A DNA stretch of 64,000 nt from an uncultured Lachnospiraceae bacterium. GTDB lineage: Bacteria > Bacillota > Clostridia > Lachnospirales > Lachnospiraceae. Position 1 is the first letter of the stretch, and each line of letters opens with the position of its first letter. Shown here piece after piece: positions 42,326 through 51,184 of the stretch. Position numbers and translations under genes: made by a program. A model generated the notes under the pieces. That model was not told the DNA's origin. It searched no databases and was given only the letters and a program-made list of their open reading frames with translations. The stretch lies in assembly GCA_910584945.1 (NCBI GenBank), contig CAJUDY010000002.1, positions 147,228-211,227 on the forward strand, given 5' to 3'.

Positions 42326-44101
42326 ATGAGTTTTTATTCCCAGGATCTTGTGGAGGAGATCCGGTCCAGAAGCGATATTGTGGACGTGATTTCCGGATAC
42401 ATAAAGTTACAGAGAAAAGGCAGCAACTATGTGGGCGTCTGCCCTTTCCATAATGACCGCAATCCTTCCATGTCGGTGAACCAGCCCCGGCAGATCTATC
42501 ACTGTTTCAGCTGCGGTGCGGGAGGGGATGTGTTTAAATTCGTCATGGAGTATGAGAATCTGTCCTTTCCGGAAGCGGTGAAGGTGCTGGCAGACCGGGC
42601 CGGCGTGGCACTTCCTAAGCAGGAGTACTCCAAAGAGGCGAAAAAGCAGGTGGACTTAAAAGCGCAGATTATGGAGCTTAACAAGCTTGCAGCCCAATAT
42701 TATTACTATACCCTGCGTCAGCCGGCAGGAGAGCAGGGGCTTCAGTATCTGCTGTCGAGGCAGCTGTCTGGGGAGACGCTTAAGAAGTTTGGCCTTGGTT
42801 ACGCGGACAAGTACAGCGACAGTCTCTACCGGTATCTGAAAGACAAGGGGTATACGGACCAGCTTCTGAAAGAGTCGGGTCTGATGCAGGTGGATGAGAG
42901 GCGGGGAATGTACGACAAGTTCTGGAACCGGGTCATCTTTCCGATCATGGACATCCGCAACCGGGTGATCGGCTTTGGGGGAAGGGTGATGGGAGATGGA
43001 AAGCCCAAATACCTGAATTCTCCGGAGACGGCAGTCTTTGACAAGAGCCGGAATCTCTATGGACTGAATTTGGCCCGCATGAGCCGAAAGCCGAATATCA
43101 TCCTGTGCGAGGGGTATATGGATGTGATCGCCATGCATCAGGCGGGGTTCTCCCAGGCGGTGGCGTCTCTCGGAACGGCGTTTACCGCCCAGCAGTCGGT
43201 GATCTTAAAGCGCTATACCAATGAAGTGCTTCTGACCTATGACAGCGATGAGGCAGGGGTGAGGGCGGCGCTTCGGGCCCTTCCGATTCTGAAAGAGGCG
43301 GGGCTTACGGCGAAGATCATCAACATGGAGCCGTACAAAGACCCGGATGAATTTATTAAGGCCAGGGGAGCGGAGGCGTTTCAGAAACGAATTGAGGAAG
43401 CCGAGAGCAGCTTTTTCTTTGAACTTCGGATGATGGAGCGGGGATATGATTTTTCGGACCCCCAGAGCAAGACAGCGTTTTTTACGGCACTGTCGGAGCG
43501 GCTTTTGCTGTTTGAAGCGGGCGTCGAGCGGAAGACTTACACAGAAGCGGCGGCAGAGCGGTATCATCTGACTTACGACCAGCTTTCTTCCATGGTCAGC
43601 CAGATCGGAAGAAAGACCGGAGGGCTAAAAAGGGCTCCGGCGCCTGTGCCGGCCGCGAGGGAGCAGCGGAAAAAAGAGCCGGAGAATGCGGAGCTTCGTT
43701 CGCAGCGCCTTTTGATCACCTGGATGAGCTCGGATGAGCGGGCCTTTCGAAGCATCTGTAAGTACATAGAGCCGGAGGAATTCACAGACCCTCTGTGCAG
43801 GAAGGTGGCGGAGCTTCTTAGGGAACAGTGGGCGTCCGGGCGGCTAACCCCCGCCTCTTTATTCCAGTACTTCACGGAGGAAGAGGAACAAAAGAAGGTG
43901 GCGGCCATGCTTTACGACACGATACCGAAGCTTTCGGGAGAAGAGGAGGAAAAGAAGGCGCTGCAGGAGACGATTCGCCGGGTGAAGCTCTACAGTATTG
44001 CCTGGCAGGCAGAGCATATGGACCAGAATGACCTGAAAAAGCTGCAGGAAATCCTGCAGAGACGCCGGGAAATTGAGAAATTGCATATTTCTTTGGATTA
44101 A
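42326..44101 (+). CDS. dnaG: DNA primase
   Basis: 591 residues. The CHC2 zinc finger comes first (CPFHNDRNPSMSV, then HCFSCGAGGDVFKF), then the RNA-polymerase domain with TOPRIM motifs LCEGYMDVIAMHQAG and LTYDSDEAG. A helical C-terminal helicase-interaction domain ends the protein. It makes RNA primers for the replication fork. It starts 17 bases after dgt and is followed by rpoD. Confidence 0.97.
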   Translation: MSFYSQDLVEEIRSRSDIVDVISGYIKLQRKGSNYVGVCPFHNDRNPSMSVNQPRQIYHCFSCGAGGDVFKFVMEYENLSFPEAVKVLADRAGVALPKQEYSKEAKKQVDLKAQIMELNKLAAQYYYYTLRQPAGEQGLQYLLSRQLSGETLKKFGLGYADKYSDSLYRYLKDKGYTDQLLKESGLMQVDERRGMYDKFWNRVIFPIMDIRNRVIGFGGRVMGDGKPKYLNSPETAVFDKSRNLYGLNLARMSRKPNIILCEGYMDVIAMHQAGFSQAVASLGTAFTAQQSVILKRYTNEVLLTYDSDEAGVRAALRALPILKEAGLTAKIINMEPYKDPDEFIKARGAEAFQKRIEEAESSFFFELRMMERGYDFSDPQSKTAFFTALSERLLLFEAGVERKTYTEAAAERYHLTYDQLSSMVSQIGRKTGGLKRAPAPVPAAREQRKKEPENAELRSQRLLITWMSSDERAFRSICKYIEPEEFTDPLCRKVAELLREQWASGRLTPASLFQYFTEEEEQKKVAAMLYDTIPKLSGEEEEKKALQETIRRVKLYSIAWQAEHMDQNDLKKLQEILQRRREIEKLHISLD

Positions 44102-44138
44102 GGATAAAATATGAACAATTATGGAAGGAAGAACCAGT

Positions 44139-45242
44139 ATGGAAGAAAATATGGTGAAATTCAGTGAAAAGTTGAAAGAGTTGCTTGCGACTGCGAAAAA
44201 GAAGAAGAATGTTCTGGAATACCAGGAGATCAGCGATTTTTTCAATGATATGGAGCTGGATGCAGAAAAGTTTGAAAAAATTCTGGACTTTCTCGAACAG
44301 AACAATATCGACGTGCTTCGGATTACCGACGATGACGACGACCCCACGATCATTTTGTCCGACGATGACGATGTGGATGTGGAACAGATCGACTTGTCGG
44401 TTCCGGACGGCGTCAGCATCGAAGACCCGGTTCGTATGTATTTAAAGGAAATCGGAAAAGTTCCCCTCTTAAGCGCCGAGGAGGAGATCGATCTGGCAAA
44501 AAGAATGGAGCTTGGAGACGAGGAGGCGAAGAAACGCCTGGCAGAAGCCAATCTCCGTCTGGTGGTCAGCATTGCGAAGCGTTATGTGGGCAGGGGCATG
44601 CTTTTTCTGGACCTGATTCAGGAAGGAAATCTTGGATTGATTAAGGCGGTAGAGAAGTTTGACTATCGAAAAGGATATAAGTTCAGTACCTATGCCACCT
44701 GGTGGATTCGCCAGGCGATCACCAGAGCCATCGCAGATCAGGCCAGGACGATCCGTATTCCGGTGCATATGGTGGAGACCATCAACAAGCTGATCCGGGT
44801 ATCCAGACAGCTTCTGCAGGAGCTGGGGAGAGAGCCTCAGCCGGAGGAGATCGCAGAGGAGATGAATATGCCGGTGGAGCGGGTTCGTGAGATTCTGAAG
44901 ATCTCTCAGGAGCCGGTATCTTTGGAGACTCCCATCGGAGAGGAGGAGGACAGCCATCTGGGAGACTTTATTCAGGATGACAATGTGCCGGTGCCGGCGG
45001 AGGCGGCGGCGTTCACCCTCTTAAAGGAGCAGCTTGTGGAGGTGCTGGGGACGCTGACCGAGCGGGAACAGAAGGTACTGCGCCTGCGTTTCGGTCTGGA
45101 TGACGGCCGCGCCCGGACACTGGAAGAGGTGGGGAAGGAGTTCAACGTGACGAGGGAGCGAATCCGTCAGATCGAGGCGAAGGCCCTCCGAAAGCTGCGC
45201 CATCCAAGCCGGAGCCGGAAGCTGAAAGATTTTCTGGATTAA
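44139..45242 (+). CDS. rpoD: RNA polymerase primary sigma factor RpoD (SigA)
   Basis: 367 residues. Region 1.1 is followed by region 1.2 (DPVRMYLKEIGKVPLL), the near-invariant region 2 (FLDLIQEGNLGLIKAVEKFD, KFSTYATWWIRQAITRAIAD), region 3, and region 4 with VTRERIRQIEAKALRKLRHP. The housekeeping sigma factor; most promoters noted here fit it. The second of two close ATG codons is used, because AAGGAAG precedes it at a proper distance. Confidence 0.97.
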   Translation: MEENMVKFSEKLKELLATAKKKKNVLEYQEISDFFNDMELDAEKFEKILDFLEQNNIDVLRITDDDDDPTIILSDDDDVDVEQIDLSVPDGVSIEDPVRMYLKEIGKVPLLSAEEEIDLAKRMELGDEEAKKRLAEANLRLVVSIAKRYVGRGMLFLDLIQEGNLGLIKAVEKFDYRKGYKFSTYATWWIRQAITRAIADQARTIRIPVHMVETINKLIRVSRQLLQELGREPQPEEIAEEMNMPVERVREILKISQEPVSLETPIGEEEDSHLGDFIQDDNVPVPAEAAAFTLLKEQLVEVLGTLTEREQKVLRLRFGLDDGRARTLEEVGKEFNVTRERIRQIEAKALRKLRHPSRSRKLKDFLD

Positions 45243-45252
45243 GGGGTATGAC

Positions 45253-45972
45253 ATGAAGCTGTCGAAAAGGATGCAGAGGCTGGCCTCCCTGGTTGCCGGA
45301 GGTAACCGGCTGGCGGACGTGGGGACGGATCACGGTTATATCCCCATCGCTCTGATAGAGGAGGGCAGGATTCCCGGGGCTATTGCCATGGATGTGAATC
45401 AGGGGCCTCTTTTGCGTGCCGAAGCGCACATCCGGGAATTCGGGCTTTCTACATATATTGAGACCCGACGGTCGGACGGCCTGGCAGGTCTTGCGCCGGG
45501 AGAGGCAGATACGGTGCTGATCGCCGGGATGGGCGGGAGGCTGACGGTGCGGATTCTGGAAGAAGGCGGTCATTGCCTGGGTGCGGTGAAGGAACTGATC
45601 CTGCAGCCCCAGTCCGACGTCCATGAGGTGCGAAAATGGCTTTTATGCCACGGATTCCGGATCGATCTGGAGGATGTGGTGGAAGAGGACGGGAAGTATT
45701 ATCCCATGTTCCGGGCAGTGAAAGGGCCGACGGAGGAATGGCCGGAGACGGAACTTTTCTACGGCAAAAGCGGTCTGCAGCAGTCTCCGGAGGTTCTCCG
45801 GACATTTCTCCGGAAGAAGATTGCCGGGTATGGGAAGCTTTTAGAGACGCTTTCTGCGAAGAAACTGAAAGACGCCGGGTGCATCCGGGAGATCGAACAG
45901 GAACTTGGGCGGGCGGAAGAAGCGCTGAAAGGACTGGAACAAAATATGGAATCAAAGGAGTTTCGCGTATGA
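45253..45972 (+). CDS. trmK: tRNA (adenine(22)-N1)-methyltransferase
   Basis: 239 residues. TrmK-family SAM enzyme: KRMQRLASLVAGGNRLADVG, TDHGYIPIALIEEG (motif I), and MGGRLTVRILEEG. Acts on A22 of tRNA. Placement directly after rpoD and before the Nif3 gene is the standard order in Bacillota. It ends in an ATGA overlap. Confidence 0.92.
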   Translation: MKLSKRMQRLASLVAGGNRLADVGTDHGYIPIALIEEGRIPGAIAMDVNQGPLLRAEAHIREFGLSTYIETRRSDGLAGLAPGEADTVLIAGMGGRLTVRILEEGGHCLGAVKELILQPQSDVHEVRKWLLCHGFRIDLEDVVEEDGKYYPMFRAVKGPTEEWPETELFYGKSGLQQSPEVLRTFLRKKIAGYGKLLETLSAKKLKDAGCIREIEQELGRAEEALKGLEQNMESKEFRV

Positions 45973-46739
45973 AGTGCAGTGAAATATGTGCATTGATTGA
46001 GCAGGAGTATTCCCCGGAATATGCCTGCGACTGGGACAACGTGGGTCTGCTTGCGGGCAGGCGGGACAAGGAAGTGAAGAAGATCCTGCTGGCCCTGGAT
46101 GCAACGGATGAAGTGGTCCGCCTGGCGGCAGAACAGAAGGCGGACATGCTGATCACCCATCACCCCATGATTTTCTCGCCTATTCGGCGGGTGACCGACG
46201 AGGATATGGTCGGCAGAAGGATGCTCGCGCTGATCCGTCAGGACATCTCCTATTACGCCATGCACACCAATTATGATACCAGGGGGATGGCAGATTTGGC
46301 ATCTGGACTTCTGGGTCTGCAGGAGTGCACGGTGCTGGAGGAAGTGAAAGACGGAGAGGGCGTCGGCAGAGTCGGCGTTCTGCCCAGGCGCATGACCTTA
46401 AAAGCATGCGCAGAACTGGTGAAACAGGCGTATCAGATTCCAAATGTAAAGCTGTTCGGATCGCCGGACGCCGAGGTTTTTTCGGCAGCCATCTGTCCGG
46501 GGGCAGGAAAGAGCACGATGAAAGAGGCTCTTCGTTTTGGATGCGATGTGTATATCACAGGAGACATTGATCATCATACGGGCATCGACGCCGTGGATCA
46601 AGGACTTTGCATCATTGATGCGGGGCATTACGGGATCGAACACATCTTCATGGAGGACATAAAGGCATATCTGGAAAAAGTGCTGACTGGGGTGCATATG
46701 GATGTAGTTCCGATCCGGCATCCGTTCATCGTTATATAA
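45969..46739 (+). CDS. Nif3-like dinuclear metal centre hexameric protein
   Basis: 256 residues, YqfO/Nif3 family without the long insert of some homologues. Metal-binding residues lie in LITHHPMIFSPIRRV, MHTNYDT and YITGDIDHHTGIDA, then DAGHYGIEHIFM. Biochemical role unsettled (GTP cyclohydrolase I type 2-like by homology). It starts in the ATGA overlap with trmK. Confidence 0.92.
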   Translation: MKCSEICALIEQEYSPEYACDWDNVGLLAGRRDKEVKKILLALDATDEVVRLAAEQKADMLITHHPMIFSPIRRVTDEDMVGRRMLALIRQDISYYAMHTNYDTRGMADLASGLLGLQECTVLEEVKDGEGVGRVGVLPRRMTLKACAELVKQAYQIPNVKLFGSPDAEVFSAAICPGAGKSTMKEALRFGCDVYITGDIDHHTGIDAVDQGLCIIDAGHYGIEHIFMEDIKAYLEKVLTGVHMDVVPIRHPFIVI

Positions 46740-46767
46740 AAATAAATCAAATAGGGGGATTATACAT

Positions 46768-48420
46768 ATGAGACAGATTGTTGTAGAAGGAAAAATGACC
46801 GAGGTGCCGGAAGGCACGACTTATCTGGAACTGGCAAAGAAGTATCAGAAAAACTATCCCCATGATATTATCCTGGTACTGGAGAACGGAAAGATGCGGG
46901 AACTGTTCCGGAAAGTGAAGGAGGGCAGCGTGGTGGAATTCCTGACCACAGCCCACAGAGACGGACACAAGACCTATAAAAGAAGCGGCGTTCTGATTCT
47001 TCTGAAGGCCATTTATGATGTGGCAGGCATGGAGGCGGTGAGCGGGGTCAAAGTGCGTTTCTCTTTGAGCGAAGGCTATTACTGCACCAGCAGAAACGTA
47101 ACGCCGGACGAGGCCTTTCTGGAGAAAGTGCAGGCTCGTATGGAGGAACTGGTCCGCCTGGCGCTGCCGATTAAAAAAGAGACGATTCCTGTGGACGACG
47201 CCGTTGAGAGCTTCGCCCGCCATGGGATGATGGACAAGGCAAAGTTGTTCCGATTCCGCAGAAGCTCCAGCGTCAATGTATACCGGCTGGACGGGTTTGA
47301 AGATTATTACTATGGATATATGGCGCCGGACACCAGCTATGTAAAGTATTTTAAGCTGCTGCCCTACGACGAGGGTTTTGCCCTGGAGTTTCCGCCGGAG
47401 AAGACGCCGGAGACGTTTGGGCCCTTCAAACCGGAGTATAAGCTGTTCACGGCCCTTAAGAATTCCACCAACTGGAGCGAGGTGCTGGAGGTGGCAACGA
47501 TCGGGGCTCTGAATGAGCAGATTGCCGCCGGCAATATAGGGAATATCATTCTGGCTCAGGAAGCCATTATGGAGAAGGAATTGGGGAATATCGCGGCGCA
47601 GATCGCGGCGCAGCATGACAAGAAGCTGATCATGATCGCCGGACCTTCCTCATCCGGAAAGACGACGTTTTCCCACCGCCTGTCCATTCAGCTGATGGCC
47701 CACGGGCTTCGCCCCCATCCCATCGGGGTGGACAACTACTTTGTGGAGCGGGAGGAGACGCCCAAAGATGAAGACGGCAATTATAATTTTGAGTGTCTTG
47801 GGGCGCTGGATGTGGAGCTTTTTAACCGGCAGATGGGAGCGCTTCTCCAGGGAGAAGAAGTGGCCATGCCCACCTTTAATTTCCTTACCGGTAAAAAGGA
47901 GTACAAAGGGAATACCCTGAAGCTTGGGCCGGACGACGTGCTGGTCATCGAGGGCATTCACTGTCTGAACGACGCCATGTCCCATTCCCTGCCCAAGGAG
48001 AATAAGTTTAAGATCTATCTAAGCGCCCTGACCCAGCTCAACATCGACGAGCACAACCGGATCGCCACCACAGACGGTCGTCTGATCCGCCGGATGGTGA
48101 GAGACGCCAGAACAAGAGGCGCCAGTGCCGCCAAGACCATCTCCATGTGGGCCTCCGTGCGGCGGGGAGAGGATGAGAATATCTTCCCCTATCAGGGGGA
48201 TGCGGATGTGATCTTCAATTCCGCCTTGATTTATGAGCTGGCCGTACTAAAGCAGTATGCGGAGCCGCTTCTGTTCGGCATCCGTCAGGAAGAACCGGAA
48301 TATCTGGAAGCCAAACGCCTCTTAAAGTTCCTGAATTACTTCCAGGGCATTGACAGCAATCTGATCCCGAACAATTCCATCTTAAGAGAATTTATCGGCG
48401 GATCGTATTTTCATGTGTAA
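46768..48420 (+). CDS. TGS-domain nucleoside kinase (uridine kinase-like)
   Basis: 550 residues. An N-terminal TGS domain (EVPEGTTYLELAKKYQKNYP) and a threonyl-tRNA-synthetase-like second domain span residues 1-210. A P-loop kinase follows: GPSSSGKTTFSHRL at residue 292, DNYFVEREETPKDEDGNYNF, and a uridine-kinase-like lid DARTRGASAAKTI. Common in Bacillota and Thermotoga; the ThrRS-like half has an unknown use. Ribosome binding site AGGGGG. Confidence 0.88.
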   Translation: MRQIVVEGKMTEVPEGTTYLELAKKYQKNYPHDIILVLENGKMRELFRKVKEGSVVEFLTTAHRDGHKTYKRSGVLILLKAIYDVAGMEAVSGVKVRFSLSEGYYCTSRNVTPDEAFLEKVQARMEELVRLALPIKKETIPVDDAVESFARHGMMDKAKLFRFRRSSSVNVYRLDGFEDYYYGYMAPDTSYVKYFKLLPYDEGFALEFPPEKTPETFGPFKPEYKLFTALKNSTNWSEVLEVATIGALNEQIAAGNIGNIILAQEAIMEKELGNIAAQIAAQHDKKLIMIAGPSSSGKTTFSHRLSIQLMAHGLRPHPIGVDNYFVEREETPKDEDGNYNFECLGALDVELFNRQMGALLQGEEVAMPTFNFLTGKKEYKGNTLKLGPDDVLVIEGIHCLNDAMSHSLPKENKFKIYLSALTQLNIDEHNRIATTDGRLIRRMVRDARTRGASAAKTISMWASVRRGEDENIFPYQGDADVIFNSALIYELAVLKQYAEPLLFGIRQEEPEYLEAKRLLKFLNYFQGIDSNLIPNNSILREFIGGSYFHV

Positions 48421-48428
48421 GGTAAGCA

Positions 48429-48457
48429 TGGACAAATGGCAAAAAGTGCGTTAGAAT
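48429..48457 (+). promoter_or_regulatory. Promoter of rnpB
   Basis: TGGACA, 17 bases, TAGAAT, placing the transcript start at about 48464, exactly where the RNase P RNA begins. Confidence 0.75.
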
Positions 48458-48463
48458 AGAGAC

Positions 48464-48815
48464 TGCAGCAAGTAAGACAGACAATCGCGGCTGAACATAA
48501 TTCAGACGAGGAAAGTCCGGGCTTCACAGGGCAGGATGCCGGATAACGTCCGGTGGAGGCGACTCCAAGGCCAGTGCAACAGAAATAAACCGCCGGAGCG
48601 CATGACGCTCCGGTAAGGGTGGAAAGGCAGTGTAAGAGACTACCGCCCGCCTGGTAACAGACGGGGCACATGTAAACCCCATCCGAAGCAAGACCAAGCA
48701 GAAGCATATGGCGGCCCGTCAGCTTCAGGTAGGTCGCTTGAGCGTGCCGGCAACGGTACGCCTAGATAGATGATTGTCCAACGACATAACCCGGCTTATC
48801 GTCTTGCTTGCTGTT
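48464..48815 (+). ncRNA. rnpB: RNase P RNA, bacterial class A
   Basis: Catalytic RNA of RNase P, which matures tRNA 5' ends. Conserved cores are visible: GAGGAAAGTCCGGGCT (P4/CR-I region), ACAGAAATAAACCG, AAGGGTGGAAAGG and CCCCATCCGAAGCAAGACCA. The closing half is GGTAGGTCGCTTGAGC then ATGATTGTC and GACATAACCCGGCTTA. The ends pair as P1 (GCAAGTAAGAC with GTCTTGCTTGC). It is followed by a terminator. An antisense reading frame across it is not real. Confidence 0.95.
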
Positions 48816-48823
48816 TTTATATG

Positions 48824-48857
48824 AAAAACTGCCGCAGCTAAAATGGCGGCAGTTTTT
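48824..48857 (+). terminator. Intrinsic terminator of rnpB
   Basis: Perfect 12-base arms AAAAACTGCCGC and GCGGCAGTTTTT around a ten-base loop, nine bases after the RNA's 3' helix. Confidence 0.88.
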
Positions 48858-48904
48858 CGTTTGGCATTGCCGGAAAATCATGGAACTTAAATGGAGGTTA
48901 ATGA

Positions 48905-49663
48905 ATGAAGAAGTTGTGTTCGTGGAATGTAAACGGCTTAAGAGCCTGCATGAAGAAAGGATTTATGGATTTTCTCACCAGGGAGGCCCCGGATGTGCTG
49001 TGTGTTCAGGAGACAAAGATGCAGCCGGAGCAGGCGGATTTTGTTTTTCCCGGGTACGAGGCGTATTGGAACAGTGCGGTGAAAAAGGGATATTCCGGGA
49101 CGGCGGTGCTGACAAAGGAGACGCCCTTGTCCGTCATGGAGGATCTGGGGCTTGACCGACATAATACGGAAGGCCGCGCGCTGACACTGGAATATCCGGA
49201 TTATTATCTGGTCAATGTCTATGTGCCGAATGCCCAGAATGGACTGGCGCGCATCGACTATCGGATGGAGTGGGAGGACGACTTTCGGGCGTATCTTGGA
49301 GCGTTGAAGAAGAAAAAGCCGGTCATTGTGACCGGAGATTTCAACGTAGCGAAAGAAGAGATTGATCTGAAGAATCCCAGGTCCAATCGGGGAAACGCCG
49401 GTTTCTCCGATGAGGAGAGAGACAAGATGAGAGAACTTCTGGCTTCCGGATTTGTGGATTCCTTCCGCTATCTGTATCCGGACCGGACCGAAGCGTACAG
49501 TTGGTGGTCTTACCGCTTTAAGGCAAGAGAAAAGAATGCCGGATGGCGGATCGATTACTTTCTGGTATCAGCAGGATACGAGGAGCAGATTGCAGACAGC
49601 CTGATCTACACGGAGCAGATGGGGAGCGATCACTGCCCGGTGGGGCTGCTTTTGAAGGGGTGA
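48905..49663 (+). CDS. xth: Exodeoxyribonuclease III
   Basis: 252 residues. AP endonuclease/3'-exonuclease of the ExoIII family: LCSWNVNGLRACMKKGF, DVLCVQETKMQ (metal Glu), YVPNAQNGLARIDYRMEW, IVTGDFNVAKEEIDL, and terminal GSDHCPVGL with the catalytic His. Acts in base excision repair. Single-gene unit behind GGAGG. Confidence 0.95.
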   Translation: MKKLCSWNVNGLRACMKKGFMDFLTREAPDVLCVQETKMQPEQADFVFPGYEAYWNSAVKKGYSGTAVLTKETPLSVMEDLGLDRHNTEGRALTLEYPDYYLVNVYVPNAQNGLARIDYRMEWEDDFRAYLGALKKKKPVIVTGDFNVAKEEIDLKNPRSNRGNAGFSDEERDKMRELLASGFVDSFRYLYPDRTEAYSWWSYRFKAREKNAGWRIDYFLVSAGYEEQIADSLIYTEQMGSDHCPVGLLLKG

Positions 49664-49813
49664 GGCAGTCTGGCATATCAGGCCCCGTTAGGAGCAATCA
49701 GTTTGCGGTTGTCAATATGGAAATTATGTAATTTCCTGTTTAAAATGTCCGTATTTTATGGTATAGTATCTAATAATAAATGGATATTTACTACAAGCCA
49801 AAGGAGGAGCGGT

Positions 49814-51184
49814 ATGGATAAACAACTGGTTTGGAAAGACGAGTTTAATATTGGAGTGGAAGCGATCGATAAAGAGCATCAAAGGCTGTTTTCCATCATT
49901 AACAGGCTTTTTACTCTCAGAAAAGAGGAACAGAAAAGCGGTAAAGCGTGTGAAGAAGGGATTCGGTTTTTTTATGAGCATGCAATCCGTCATTTCACGG
50001 ATGAAGAGAATTATATGGAACTGATCGGATATAAGAATCTGAAAATGCATAAGCGAATCCATAAAGATTTTCGGGACAGAACGCTTCCGGTTCTGGAGGG
50101 AGAGTTGAAGCGGACGAATTATTCGCCGGAGGCAGTGGATCATTTTCTGGCGGTCTGTGCCGGATGGCTGATCGGACATACCACCACGGAGGATCTTGCC
50201 ATCGTCAGCGGAGACAAAAACAGATGGGAGGAACTCCTTCCGGTACAGGAATTGGAATCCATGAAGACCGTCATCACGGACTGCCTAAAACATATGTTCG
50301 ACTTGAAAGCCCGGGTGATCAGCGAGACCTATGACGGAGAGAAGTTCGGAAACGGCATTTATTACCGCGTGGTATACGGCAGAGAGCAGGATCGGAAAAA
50401 ATGGGAGATCATCATGGTCTTTGAGGAAAAGATTCTCATCAATACGATCGGGAAGCTGATGGGAGTCCGTTCAGAGAAGCTGGATGTGATGCTGATCAAT
50501 GCGGTCAGATACAGCGCCAGCCAGTTCGTGTGGCATGTCATGTCTCATTTCCCGTCGGTGGAGACCTACGAGATGGAGGAGGAGAATCTTTTGACTTATG
50601 AGGAATTCCGGCAGATCTTCGATAAGGAAAAGCCCCAGGTCAGTCTGCTGTTCGGTACGGACCAGGGATATTTTTCGTATTGTATCATTGCGCCGCATTT
50701 GCTGGAGACCGGGATCGGTACTCCGCTGGCCGTACAGAACGAGATGGCGGAGACCAGAAAGTATTTCAATATCCGGAAGCAGAAGGAAAATACAAAGCCC
50801 AAGATTCTCCTGGTGGACGATTCCATGACCATACGGGAAGGAATCCGGAGGCTGCTGATCGGGGATTATGAAGTCTCCGCGGTTCAGTCAGGAGTGTCTG
50901 CGATCCGTGCGATCACTCTGGATAAACCGGATCTGGTACTGCTGGATTATGATATGCCGGTCTGTGACGGAAGGCACGTGCTGGAGATGCTCCGCTCGGA
51001 AAAGGAGTTCGCGGATGTCTCGGTTATTTTTCTCACCAGCCGGGACGATCCAGAGAGTGTGAAGAAAGTTCTGAGCCTGAAGCCGGAGGGCTATATGATG
51101 AAATATTTAAAGCCCACGGAGATCCGCAAGCGGGTGGATAATTTCTTCAGACAGAAAAAGGCGGAACAGGCGGGGAGATCATAA
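49814..51184 (+). CDS. Hemerythrin-CheX-like-response regulator fusion protein
   Basis: 456 residues in three parts. Residues 1-145 form a bacteriohemerythrin domain with the di-iron ligand pattern (AIDKEHQRLF, EHAIRHFTDEENYMEL, KMHKRIHKDF, GHTTTED). Residues 150-330 are a mixed alpha/beta domain vaguely like CheC/CheX phosphatases (uncertain). Residues 338-450 are a receiver domain: LLVDDSMTIREGI, phospho-acceptor Asp in LLDYDMPVCDG, FLTSRDD, and MMKYLKP for the conserved Lys. No output domain. It probably links oxygen or iron sensing to phosphotransfer. Start after AAGGAGG; a TG-extended -10 (TATAGT) lies about 45 bases upstream. Confidence 0.82.
   Translation: MDKQLVWKDEFNIGVEAIDKEHQRLFSIINRLFTLRKEEQKSGKACEEGIRFFYEHAIRHFTDEENYMELIGYKNLKMHKRIHKDFRDRTLPVLEGELKRTNYSPEAVDHFLAVCAGWLIGHTTTEDLAIVSGDKNRWEELLPVQELESMKTVITDCLKHMFDLKARVISETYDGEKFGNGIYYRVVYGREQDRKKWEIIMVFEEKILINTIGKLMGVRSEKLDVMLINAVRYSASQFVWHVMSHFPSVETYEMEEENLLTYEEFRQIFDKEKPQVSLLFGTDQGYFSYCIIAPHLLETGIGTPLAVQNEMAETRKYFNIRKQKENTKPKILLVDDSMTIREGIRRLLIGDYEVSAVQSGVSAIRAITLDKPDLVLLDYDMPVCDGRHVLEMLRSEKEFADVSVIFLTSRDDPESVKKVLSLKPEGYMMKYLKPTEIRKRVDNFFRQKKAEQAGRS

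Noticed and set aside
48411..48707. Minus-strand reading frame across 48.4-48.7 kb
   Set aside because: It lies opposite the RNase P RNA, whose conserved sequence explains the region.
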